Source: DASXMT01 sp035552655
GTDB taxonomy: Bacteria > Actinomycetota > Acidimicrobiia > Acidimicrobiales > RAAP-2
Reading direction: 5' to 3'
DNA: 30,879 nt
NCBI GenBank assembly: GCA_035552655.1
Contig: DASZLD010000201.1
Coordinates: forward strand, 1-30,879
The position numbers and the translations under genes were made by a program. Within the stretch, counting starts at the first letter, position 1, and each line of letters opens with the position of its first letter. Positions 23,778 to 30,760 of this stretch are shown here, piece after piece. The notes below the pieces were generated by a model. It was not told the origin of the DNA. It did no database searches and saw only the letters and a list, made by a program, of their open reading frames with translations.

Positions 23778-24620
23778 TCAGCGCCCGTCAGCGGGGAAAA
23801 AGCCGGAGCCCTCGACCAGTAGGCCCTGGATGTGCTGGTAGGAACGGCGAATCGCCTCGTCGTAGCCCTCGTCCTCGATGGCCTGTCCGAGGATCTCGAT
23901 CTCGAAGGGCCCCTCGAACCCGGTGGCGGCCGCCGCGGTCAGGATGGGACCAAGCGGAATCTCCCCGTCGCCCGGCACCAGTCGCTCGAGCACCGGGCCG
24001 CCGAAAGCCAGGTCTGCCACCTGGAACACGGCGAAGCGAGGCGCCCCGGCGGCCAACAGCTCGGCCAGGTCCGGCTCCCACCACACGTGGGCCGTGTCGG
24101 GCATCAGCCACAGGTCGAGCTGGTCGGCCAGGGCCAGACCGTCGCGCAGGGAGTGCACGAAGCCCACGTAGGCGAACTGGGTCCGGGTGGGCTCGATCGC
24201 CACCCGCACCCCGCGCTGCCGGCCCGCACTGACCACCGGCCCGATGGCCCGGGCGAACCGGTCGACGGCCCAGTGGTAGGCCTGCCCATGGGCTGATCCA
24301 CCCGCGGTGGGCATGGTGGTCGCCCCCAGGCGCTCGGCCACCTCGATGGCCATGAACATGGCCTCGTGGACCTCGGTCCATCCCGACTCGTCGGTCAGGT
24401 CGAAGGCGGCGCCGGGCAGGACGGCGTCGACGACGATCCCGCGGCCCACGATCTCCTCGATGGCCCGCTCCAGTCCGGCTTCAATCAGCTTGGGCAGGAA
24501 GAAGCTGACCCGATGGATATCCAGGCGCTGATAGAGATCAAGATCCTGGGTCAACGACCAGCGGGCGCTGGACAGCGAGTTGACCGAGATCCGCGGGTCC
24601 CACCCGGGCGTTGGTCCCAC
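23778..24620 (-). CDS. Sugar phosphate isomerase/epimerase-type TIM barrel (AP endonuclease 2 superfamily)
   Basis: A 280-residue TIM barrel starting at GTG 24620, three bases after the stop of the upstream gene, a second protein of the same family. Likely metal ligands are Glu143 (AIEPTRT), Asp175 and His178 (LMPDTAHVWW) and Glu242 (FEIEILG). The seventh-strand His is Gln200 (VFQVAD), a notable change, but the following LERLVPGDGEIPLGPIL loop is fully typical. Members isomerise or epimerise sugars or act on cyclic polyols and hydroxy-ketones. Being paired with another such protein and a ligase suggests one or both act on a ring-derived hydroxy-ketone or enediol. No ribosome site is clear, and coupling to the upstream stop is likely. 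Confidence 0.88.
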   Translation of the reverse strand: MGPTPGWDPRISVNSLSSARWSLTQDLDLYQRLDIHRVSFFLPKLIEAGLERAIEEIVGRGIVVDAVLPGAAFDLTDESGWTEVHEAMFMAIEVAERLGATTMPTAGGSAHGQAYHWAVDRFARAIGPVVSAGRQRGVRVAIEPTRTQFAYVGFVHSLRDGLALADQLDLWLMPDTAHVWWEPDLAELLAAGAPRFAVFQVADLAFGGPVLERLVPGDGEIPLGPILTAAAATGFEGPFEIEILGQAIEDEGYDEAIRRSYQHIQGLLVEGSGFFPADGR

Positions 24621-24623
24621 GTC

Positions 24624-25304
24624 TCAGCGGGCCGCCAGCAGCGGCCGCACCCGGGCGGCCAGGTCCACGCAGTGACCGACGGGGTCAGCCAGCGGGAGCC
24701 GCAGCTCGGGTAGATCGAAGTACTCGACGCTGAACAGACCCTCATAACCCAGGACCTCGAGCCCGTCGATGACGGCGGCGAAGTCCACGTCCCCCTCCTC
24801 GTCCGGGTGGACCTGGGCGTGACCGGGGCGGGCTTGGCGCAACTGGACGTGCCCGGCCAAGTCGGCCACCTCGAGGGGATCGTAGCCACCGAACGCTGCC
24901 CATCCCGTGTCCAGGGTGATGCGGAGACCGGGCACTTCCTGGCACATGGCCCGGATGGCGACAGCGCTGTCGAGCACCGAACGGGGACCCGGCTCGACCC
25001 GGAGATCGGGCTGTTGGCGGAGCAGGGCCACGCACTGTTCCCACGTGCATCCAGGAGGGAGCCGGCAGGTACACCCCGTCTGGGGGACGGGTCCGTTGCG
25101 ATCGCCCACAGCGAGGGCCAGCGGCTCCCCGGGACCGTCGGCCATGCGGTCGGTGGCGATGTCCAGGTGGTCGAAGCCGAGGGACTGCGCCCGCCTCGCC
25201 GCCTCGGACAGCGGGCAGTCGAGGCCGAAGGCCACGCTCACGATGCCTAATGGGCGCGCCGCGGTCGATGGGCGCGCCATGGTCTCAGGGCGCTCCGTGG
25301 TCAC
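24624..25304 (-). CDS. Sugar phosphate isomerase/epimerase-type TIM barrel, short form
   Basis: A 226-residue member of the same superfamily as the gene after it, shorter than the usual 260-290. It starts at GTG 25304. Glu104 (LRVEPG), Asp132 (ITLDTGW), His152 (GHVQLRQ) and Glu194 (FSVEYFD) form a complete candidate metal set, and the GDVDFAAVIDGLEVLGYEG helix-strand is characteristic. The first 20 residues are a threefold hexapeptide repeat with Arg-Pro at the core (ERPE, ARPS, ARPL), encoded by an 18-bp tandem repeat; the folded domain begins after it at GIVSVAFG. The true start could be later, for example at the ATG encoding Met9. It lies 33 bases after the ligase stop and 3 bases before the next gene, so the three form one operon. 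Confidence 0.85.
   Translation of the reverse strand: MTTERPETMARPSTAARPLGIVSVAFGLDCPLSEAARRAQSLGFDHLDIATDRMADGPGEPLALAVGDRNGPVPQTGCTCRLPPGCTWEQCVALLRQQPDLRVEPGPRSVLDSAVAIRAMCQEVPGLRITLDTGWAAFGGYDPLEVADLAGHVQLRQARPGHAQVHPDEEGDVDFAAVIDGLEVLGYEGLFSVEYFDLPELRLPLADPVGHCVDLAARVRPLLAAR
25250..25303. repeat. 18-bp tandem repeat, three units, coding
   Basis: Units at 25250-25267, 25268-25285 and 25286-25303; the first two share 14 of 18 bases and the third is more diverged. They encode a hexapeptide repeat with an Arg-Pro core at the N-terminus of the short TIM-barrel protein. The period is a multiple of three, so the frame is kept. Confidence 0.6.
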
Positions 25305-25337
25305 TGGCCCTCACCCTTCCCCGACATCACTCCGACA

Positions 25338-26759
25338 TCACCCCGGCGCCGCCTGGGCCCATTCGATCAGGACGCGCCGCTGGATCTGGCGGGTGGCCCC
25401 GGTGCGGGGCAGGGCATCGACCACCACCAGCCGCCGGGGATGCTTGTAGGAGGCCAGCCGACCCTGGCAATGGCGCCGCAACTCGGCCAGGTCCAGTGAG
25501 CTGCCGGGCTGGAGCACGACGAAGGCGGTGACCAGCTCGCCCCAGTCATCGTCGGGCACCCCGGCGACGCCGGCGTCGACGACACCGGGTGCGGTCGACA
25601 CCACGTCGTCCACCTCCGTCGGCGCCACCGTCTCCCCTCCGGTGCGGATGACATCCCGGGCCCGACCCACGATGGAGTAGTACCCATCCTCGTCCCGCTC
25701 GGCCAGATCGCCGGTGTGGAACCAACCGTCGACCAACGCCGATGCCGTTGCTTCGGGATCTCGGAAGTACCCGTTCATGAGGACCGGGTTCCGAACCAAC
25801 AGCTCACCGTCTTCCGACAGACGAACCTCGCAGCCCAGCGCCGGAGGTCCGACCGAGCCGGGCTTCCGGTGGACGTCCTGGGGCCACAGCCGGCAGACGC
25901 CGCCCGCCTCGGTCGATCCGTAGGTAATGGACGTCTCGGTGCCCGGGAACGCTTCGGCGATGGCCGAGAGGAGCTCTGGGGTGGTCGAGGAGGTGCCGGT
26001 ATCGCAGTACCGCAGGCATGACAGGTCGAAGCTCGAGCGGTCGGCATCGAGAATCCGCCGCCACACGGCAGGGATGGCGTAGAGCCGGACGGCCCTCCGC
26101 TGGTGCACGGCGGCGAGGAGGGCGTCGGCCTCGGCTCGCTCGACGTAGACGACCTCGTCGGCTGACGTCCACACGGTCATGGGTCCGTACCAACCGGCCA
26201 TGTGGAACTGCGGGAACATGCACACCACCGGGCCCAACGGCCACATGGATGCATCCCCCAGGATGCGGAGCCGGGATGCTCGATGGGACAGCTCGACGCC
26301 CTTGGGCTGGCCCGAAGAGCCGCTGGTGAAGAAGATGACATGGGGATCGTTCTCGTCGATGTGGGGCAACGAGATCCCGGTGGTGGCCGATTCGGCCAGC
26401 AACGCGCCCAGTTCTGCCCCGGCGGCGTGGGCGCCGTCGCCCACCACCAGCGCCGGATCGGCCTGGTCCAGCAGGCGGCCTGCTTCGTCGGGGGTGAAGC
26501 GGGGGTTCACCGGCACGAACACGGCGCCCAACCGGGCCAGGGCGAACCAAAGGGCGATGGCATCGAGCGAGGTCTCCCCCCACCACACCACCCGCTGTCC
26601 CACTCCGATGCCACGGTGGGAGAGGGCCCGGACCAGCTGCTCGGTGGCCGCATCGAGCTGGCTGTAGGTGACGAGGCGATCGCCCATCGAGGCGGCGACC
26701 CGTCCCCGACCACGGCCGGCGGTGACCGAGAGGACATCTCCGATCCGCAACTGCTCCAC
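25338..26759 (-). CDS. AMP-dependent ligase-like protein lacking the catalytic C-terminal Lys
   Basis: A 473-residue ANL-family protein starting at GTG 26759 after GGGGAGGAG. Most motifs are normal: P-loop FTSGSSGQPKG at about 144-154, YGSTEAGG at about 280-287, HTGDLAERDEDGYYSIVGR at about 348-366 and IRTGGETVAPTEV at about 371-383. The exception is the C-terminal motif. Where PRTxxGKIQRR is expected the sequence is PRTGATRQIQRR (451-462), with Gln458 in the place of the Lys that drives adenylation and one extra residue. It may be slow at adenylation, use pre-formed adenylate, depend on a different residue (Arg457), or bind without catalysis. It heads an operon with the two TIM barrels and faces the TetR gene across a shared promoter with the best operator copy. 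Confidence 0.85.
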   Translation of the reverse strand: MEQLRIGDVLSVTAGRGRGRVAASMGDRLVTYSQLDAATEQLVRALSHRGIGVGQRVVWWGETSLDAIALWFALARLGAVFVPVNPRFTPDEAGRLLDQADPALVVGDGAHAAGAELGALLAESATTGISLPHIDENDPHVIFFTSGSSGQPKGVELSHRASRLRILGDASMWPLGPVVCMFPQFHMAGWYGPMTVWTSADEVVYVERAEADALLAAVHQRRAVRLYAIPAVWRRILDADRSSFDLSCLRYCDTGTSSTTPELLSAIAEAFPGTETSITYGSTEAGGVCRLWPQDVHRKPGSVGPPALGCEVRLSEDGELLVRNPVLMNGYFRDPEATASALVDGWFHTGDLAERDEDGYYSIVGRARDVIRTGGETVAPTEVDDVVSTAPGVVDAGVAGVPDDDWGELVTAFVVLQPGSSLDLAELRRHCQGRLASYKHPRRLVVVDALPRTGATRQIQRRVLIEWAQAAPG

Positions 26760-26841
26760 CGATCTCTCCTCCCCGCCGTGGCCGGCCCGTTCAGTTCATC
26801 AGCCCCGTGCACGACTCCTGACGACGCATCGGAGGCGGTGG

Positions 26842-26875
26842 GAAAACCATTGTTCTCACTGCGATCGTCTACACT
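26842..26875 (+). promoter_or_regulatory. TetR promoter with overlapping operator
   Basis: The operator GAAAAC-CATT-GTTCTC (26842-26857) is an inverted repeat with one mismatched pair. It is followed by a -10 box TACACT (26870-26875), eight bases before the GTG at 26884, so the TetR mRNA should be nearly leaderless. The operator covers the -35 region, the usual place for an autorepressor, and also faces the ligase gene on the other strand. Confidence 0.6.
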
Positions 26876-26883
26876 TCGCCGGC

Positions 26884-27555
26884 GTGACAAAGAAAAAGAC
26901 GGCTGCGGTCAGTGTCGTGGATCCTATGGTCTCGGGCACGGGAAACGGAAAACCATCAGGAGGCACGCAACCCGACGGTGACCACGAAGTGGAGCTGCTG
27001 ATCTCGGCCACGTTGGCGGTGGCCGCCCGCCGGGGCACCATCGAGCCCTCGGTGCGGGAGATCCTCGAGCAGGCCGGGCTGTCCACCAAGGCGTTCTACC
27101 GACACTTCCGCTCCAAGGACGAGCTCTTGCTGGTGACGCTGGAGGAGGGCTGCCGGGTGCTGGCCGAATACCTCGAGCACCGGATGAGCACCGCCTCCGA
27201 ACCCCTTGACAAGGTGGCTGCCTGGATCGACGGGTTCGTACGCCAGGCGGTCAACCCGTCCGCCGCCCGTCGGACCCTGCCCTGGACGCTGGGCGCCGGT
27301 CGCCTGGCCACCGTCTTCCCCGAGCAGTTCGACAAGAACCAGGCCACCATCATGGTGCCGCTCCATCGCGAGATCACGAACGCGGTCAAGGACGGGTCGG
27401 GCCAGTCCCCCGACCCGGCACGCGACGCCCGGCTTATCTACGGGTACACGATGGACATCGTTCGCTACAACCTCATCAACGACACCGCGCCCAACACCCG
27501 CACCGTCCGGCACCTCATCAACTTCGCCCACCGCGCCCTGAGCCCCAAGGGCTAG
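26884..27555 (+). CDS. TetR/AcrR-family transcriptional regulator
   Basis: A 223-residue regulator. The GTG at 26884 is placed directly after a TACACT box; an ATG 14 codons later is the alternative. An N-terminal tail of about 34 residues, Lys-rich then Gly-rich, precedes the DNA-binding domain. The helix-turn-helix reads SVREILEQAGLSTKAFYRHFRSKDELL at about 56-82, diagnostic for TetR. The C-terminal ligand-binding domain is helical with no family-specific match recognised. It is transcribed away from the ligase/TIM-barrel operon, the usual arrangement for a repressor of its neighbour. The inverted repeat in front of it recurs upstream of other units in the window, so it probably controls much of the cluster and responds to a pathway acid or acyl-CoA. 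The ligand is unknown. Confidence 0.93.
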   Translation: MTKKKTAAVSVVDPMVSGTGNGKPSGGTQPDGDHEVELLISATLAVAARRGTIEPSVREILEQAGLSTKAFYRHFRSKDELLLVTLEEGCRVLAEYLEHRMSTASEPLDKVAAWIDGFVRQAVNPSAARRTLPWTLGAGRLATVFPEQFDKNQATIMVPLHREITNAVKDGSGQSPDPARDARLIYGYTMDIVRYNLINDTAPNTRTVRHLINFAHRALSPKG

Positions 27556-27560
27556 CGCAG

Positions 27561-27640
27561 GGCAATCAGAGCACGGGGCCCATCAGAGCCCAGGCCAATC
27601 GGAGCCCAGGCCAATCGGAGCCCAGGCCAATCAGAGCCCG
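27561..27640. repeat. 16-bp tandem repeat, five units, between convergent genes
   Basis: Five head-to-tail units of the type GGCCAATCGGAGCCCA (from 27561, 27577, 27593, 27609 and 27625). Units 3 and 4 are identical, unit 5 differs at two bases, and units 1 and 2 are more diverged. The last unit contains the stop codon of the minus-strand acyl-CoA dehydrogenase (27631-27633). No spacer separates the units. It fills the entire gap between that gene and the TetR stop. Confidence 0.8.
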
Positions 27641-28779
27641 AAGCTCCGCCCGATGATCTCCTTCATGATCTCGGTCGTACCCCCGTAGATCGAAGTGATC
27701 CGGGCGTCGGCATAGGCCCGGGAAATGGGGAACTCCCGCATGTACCCGTACCCGCCGTGGAGCTGCAAGCCACGGTCGGCCGTTCGCAACTGCAGCTCGG
27801 TCGACCACCACTTGGCCATGGCCGCCCGCTCGGCCGTGAGCTCGCCCCGACCGAGCTCGGCCACGCAGGTGTCGATGAACGACTCGGCCACCTCGATCTG
27901 GGTGGCCAGCTCGGCCAGCACGAACCGCGTGTTCTGGAACGAGCCGATGGTCTGGCCGAAGGCCGTGCGCTGCCCGCAGTAGTCGAGGGTCAGGGCAAAG
28001 GCGTGGCGGGCCGCGGCCACGGCCGAGACGGCGAGGGACAGCCGCTCCTGGGGCAGGTTGTGGACCAGCTGGGTGAACCCCTCGCCCTCTTCGCCCAAGA
28101 GGTTCTCGACCGGGACGGCCACGTCGTCGAAGAAGAGCTCGGCCGTGTCCTGGGAGTGCATGCCCAGCTTGTCGAGGTTCCGACCCCGTTCGAACCCCTG
28201 CATCCCCCGCTCGAGCACCAGGAGGCTCATGCCCCGATGACGCTGACTGGGATCTGTCTTCACCGCCGTCACCACCAGATCGGCATTGATCCCGTTGGTG
28301 ATGAAGGTCTTGGACCCGTTGACCACGTAGTGGTCACCGTGGCGGATGGCCGAGGTCGACATGGAGGCCAGGTCGCTGCCGATCCCCGGCTCGGTCATGG
28401 CGATGGCCGTGATGAACCGGCCCGAGGCGATCCCGGGTAGCCAGCGCCGGCGCTGCTCGTCGGTGCAGTAGGTGAGGAAGTACGGCAACACGATGTCGTT
28501 GTGCAGGGCGACGCCCAGGCCCACCCCATTGCAGCCGGCCAGATGGATCTCCTCGTTGACCACCACGTTGTAGCGAAAGTCATCGACCCCACCGCCGCCC
28601 AGCTCCTCGGGCACGGCCATGCCCAAGAGGCCCAGCTCGCCCGCCTGGGCGAAGAGGGCCCGGTCGATGATGCCCTCGGTCTCCCATTTCTCGAAGTTGG
28701 GGACGACCTCGTTGGCCACGAACCGCCGGGCCGCCATCCGGAATTGCTGGTGATCGTCGGTGTAGAGGGGACGGGTCAC
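27631..28779 (-). CDS. Acyl-CoA dehydrogenase, long-chain/isovaleryl type
   Basis: A 382-residue FAD-dependent acyl-CoA dehydrogenase that introduces the alpha-beta double bond in an acyl-CoA. GTG 28779 with GAGGGA upstream gives the standard family length. The FAD/substrate segment AMTEPGIGSDLASM lies at about 127-140. The C-terminal motif is QLHGGYGYMREFPISR followed by IYGGTTEIMKEIIGR: Gly stands where medium-chain enzymes carry the catalytic Glu (YEGT). Instead Glu245 in LPQERL is placed as in LCAD and isovaleryl-CoA dehydrogenase, where the base comes from that helix. Such enzymes tend to accept long or branched acyl chains, which fits a branched or cyclic substrate. The only ACAD in the window, it is divergent from the CoA-transferase gene with an operator candidate between them. 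Confidence 0.95.
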   Translation of the reverse strand: MTRPLYTDDHQQFRMAARRFVANEVVPNFEKWETEGIIDRALFAQAGELGLLGMAVPEELGGGGVDDFRYNVVVNEEIHLAGCNGVGLGVALHNDIVLPYFLTYCTDEQRRRWLPGIASGRFITAIAMTEPGIGSDLASMSTSAIRHGDHYVVNGSKTFITNGINADLVVTAVKTDPSQRHRGMSLLVLERGMQGFERGRNLDKLGMHSQDTAELFFDDVAVPVENLLGEEGEGFTQLVHNLPQERLSLAVSAVAAARHAFALTLDYCGQRTAFGQTIGSFQNTRFVLAELATQIEVAESFIDTCVAELGRGELTAERAAMAKWWSTELQLRTADRGLQLHGGYGYMREFPISRAYADARITSIYGGTTEIMKEIIGRSFGL

Positions 28780-28873
28780 GCTGTCCCTCGCCACGCCCAG
28801 GTGATGCTGGCGCTCACCATGGTGTCTCCTCGTCGGTAGGTCTCCGGACGGGCGCCCGAAGAGGCTGCGGCCA

Positions 28874-28889
28874 CACAACGACCGTTTTC
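28874..28889. promoter_or_regulatory. Candidate TetR operator between ACAD and CoA-transferase
   Basis: Read on the minus strand: GAAAAC-GGTC-GTTGTG. The left arm is identical to the TetR-promoter site and the AAC-N4-GTT core is kept; the outer right arm is degraded. It is 95 bases from the ACAD start and 43 from the CoA-transferase start. A TAGCCT box (28915-28920) may be the plus-strand -10. Confidence 0.45.
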
Positions 28890-28931
28890 ATTCTTAGCAC
28901 CTGGTGTCGTCGAGTAGCCTCGGCAGCCGAC

Positions 28932-30617
28932 ATGGACAAGGTTGTGGACCTCGACACCGCGGTGGCGCACGTGCGGCCCGGTGATGCCGTGCACGTGGTC
29001 ACCAACCATTCGCGCTGGACTGCAGGGGCCCGCCATCTGGTCCGGCGGTGGTGGGGCCAGGACCCCGGTTTCACGCTGGTCATGTTGAGCCTGTCCAGCC
29101 TGGGCACCTTGTTCTTCAAGGGCGGGCTCGTGCGCAAGGTGGTGACCGGTTACTCGGGGGACATCTTTCCCAACTTCACGCCCAATCCCTGGTTCTCCGA
29201 TGCGTACCTCCGGGGCGAGGTGGAGGTCGAGCACTGGTCGTTCCTGACTTTCTTGCAGCGCCTGGAAGCTGCCGCCCGCGGCCTGCCCGCCGCGGTGACC
29301 GGCTCCCTGGTCGGGTCGAGCATGGCCGACAACCCCGGCTTCGCCGAGGTCGACTCGCCCTTCGGCGGCACGGTGGGGCTGCTGGCCCCCTATGCCCCCG
29401 ACATCGCCCTCCTGCACGCCCCGGTGGCCGACCGGGAGGGCAACGTGGCCTTCAACGCGCCGGTGCTCGAGGGCGTGTGGGGCGCGTTGGCCGCCCGCCG
29501 CGGCGCCGTGGTCACTGTGGAGCGGGTGGTCGACGACATACGGCCCTGGTCGCATCTGGTCCGCATCCCCGCTCACCGGGTACTGGCCGTCACCGAGGCA
29601 CCCATGGGGGCCCATCCCGGAGGACTGTTCACCCGGGACACCCCAGCCGACCCCTACGGCGAAGACCTGGAGTTCTGGTCCGATGTCAGTCGGATCAGTC
29701 GGAGCGACGAGTTCGATGCCTGGATCGTCCACTGGGTGCTCGAGCCGGGCGATCAGGCCGAGTACCTCCGTCGTCTCGGTCAACCGCGCATCGATGCCCT
29801 ACGGGCACGGGCCAACCCCGATTCGTGGCGGGAGGACGAGGCAGCCAACCCGCCCGACCTGACCGCACCGGTAGGAGCCTGGGAGCTGGCCGCGGTGTTC
29901 GGCGCCCGTCACCTGGCCGACCGCATCCTGGCCCGGGAGGCCGACGCTGTCCTGGCCGGCGCCGGGGTGGCCAACCTGGCCACCTGGCTCGGAGTCCACC
30001 AGGCCCGGCGTCGGGGGGCAACCGTGGAGCTGACCGCCGAGCTCGGGCTGTGGGGCTACGAACCCACGCCGGCCGACCCGTTCGTGTTCAACCACCGGAG
30101 CTTCCCTACCGCCACCATGCTGTCGGACAGCGAGCAGATCCTGGGCTTGATGGCCGGGTCGCCGGGCACCACCCTGTTGGCCTGTCTGGGCGCAGCCCAG
30201 ATCGACCGCTTCGGCAACATCAACTCGACGGTCATCCCCGGACGCTCGTTCCTGGTGGGATCGGGCGGGGGCAACGACGTGGCCAGCCGGGCCGATGAGG
30301 TCGTGGTCATGGCCACCCTCACCCGTCGTCGCACCGTGGACCTGGTCCCCTACATCACCTCACCGGGCGGAAGGGTCAGCGCCTTCGTCTCGGACGTGGG
30401 CGTGTTCGAGAAGGGTGAGGACGGGACCTTCGTCCTCACCGCCGTGCCCGCCGGGCCGGGGTCCATCGAAGAACGGGTGGGTGCGGTCCGATCGCTCTGT
30501 GGCTGGGAGCTGACCGTGGCCCGGTCTCTCACCGAGCTCGAGGCGCCGGCGGCGTCGGACATCGAGGCCCTGCGCCGATGGGACCCGCTGGGCCGGTTCC
30601 TCCGGCCCAGCGCCTGA
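28932..30617 (+). CDS. Fused alpha-beta class I CoA-transferase-family protein
   Basis: A 561-residue protein made of two CoA-transferase halves. Residues 1-290 match the alpha subunit: VRPGDAVHVV, then GYSGDIFPNFTPNPWF, then HAPVADREGNVAFNAPVLEG at about 162-181. Residues about 315-561 match the beta subunit: ILAREADAVLAGAGVANLATWLG, VELTAELGLWGYEP with Glu370 as the candidate catalytic Glu, and DRFGNINSTVIPG. Most relatives are encoded as two genes; here one chain covers both. The likely role is moving CoA between acids. A hydrolytic role is also possible because IpdAB, the steroid-ring hydrolase, has this two-subunit fold. The start follows a possible TAGCCT -10 closely and lacks a clear ribosome site. 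It is divergent from the acyl-CoA dehydrogenase. Confidence 0.88.
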   Translation: MDKVVDLDTAVAHVRPGDAVHVVTNHSRWTAGARHLVRRWWGQDPGFTLVMLSLSSLGTLFFKGGLVRKVVTGYSGDIFPNFTPNPWFSDAYLRGEVEVEHWSFLTFLQRLEAAARGLPAAVTGSLVGSSMADNPGFAEVDSPFGGTVGLLAPYAPDIALLHAPVADREGNVAFNAPVLEGVWGALAARRGAVVTVERVVDDIRPWSHLVRIPAHRVLAVTEAPMGAHPGGLFTRDTPADPYGEDLEFWSDVSRISRSDEFDAWIVHWVLEPGDQAEYLRRLGQPRIDALRARANPDSWREDEAANPPDLTAPVGAWELAAVFGARHLADRILAREADAVLAGAGVANLATWLGVHQARRRGATVELTAELGLWGYEPTPADPFVFNHRSFPTATMLSDSEQILGLMAGSPGTTLLACLGAAQIDRFGNINSTVIPGRSFLVGSGGGNDVASRADEVVVMATLTRRRTVDLVPYITSPGGRVSAFVSDVGVFEKGEDGTFVLTAVPAGPGSIEERVGAVRSLCGWELTVARSLTELEAPAASDIEALRRWDPLGRFLRPSA

Positions 30618-30639
30618 GGCGGGTCCTCGGGCCGCCTCA
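30615..30639. terminator. Hairpin at the end of the CoA-transferase gene
   Basis: TGAGGCGG (30615-30622, which includes the stop codon) and CCGCCTCA (30632-30639) form a perfect 8-bp stem with a 9-base loop. No U-tract follows. Position and stem support a terminator. Confidence 0.45.
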
Positions 30640-30760
30640 TCGCCTAGCCAACGGGGCCTCCAGTCATGCCTATTCGGCCTCTGATCGAGTCAGTGGTCTC
30701 CAGCAACTTGGGCACCTCCCGGCCCCCAAACCTGTTACACCCCGATGGTTGAATTTGGGT

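Noticed and set aside
1863..26857. KstR or KstR2 steroid operators
   Set aside because: The KstR core is AAC-N2-GTT, while all sites here have a 4-base spacer. No KstR2-type dyad was noticed.
27561..27640. CRISPR-like array
   Set aside because: Units are 16 bp with no spacers and no cas genes are nearby. It is a plain tandem repeat.
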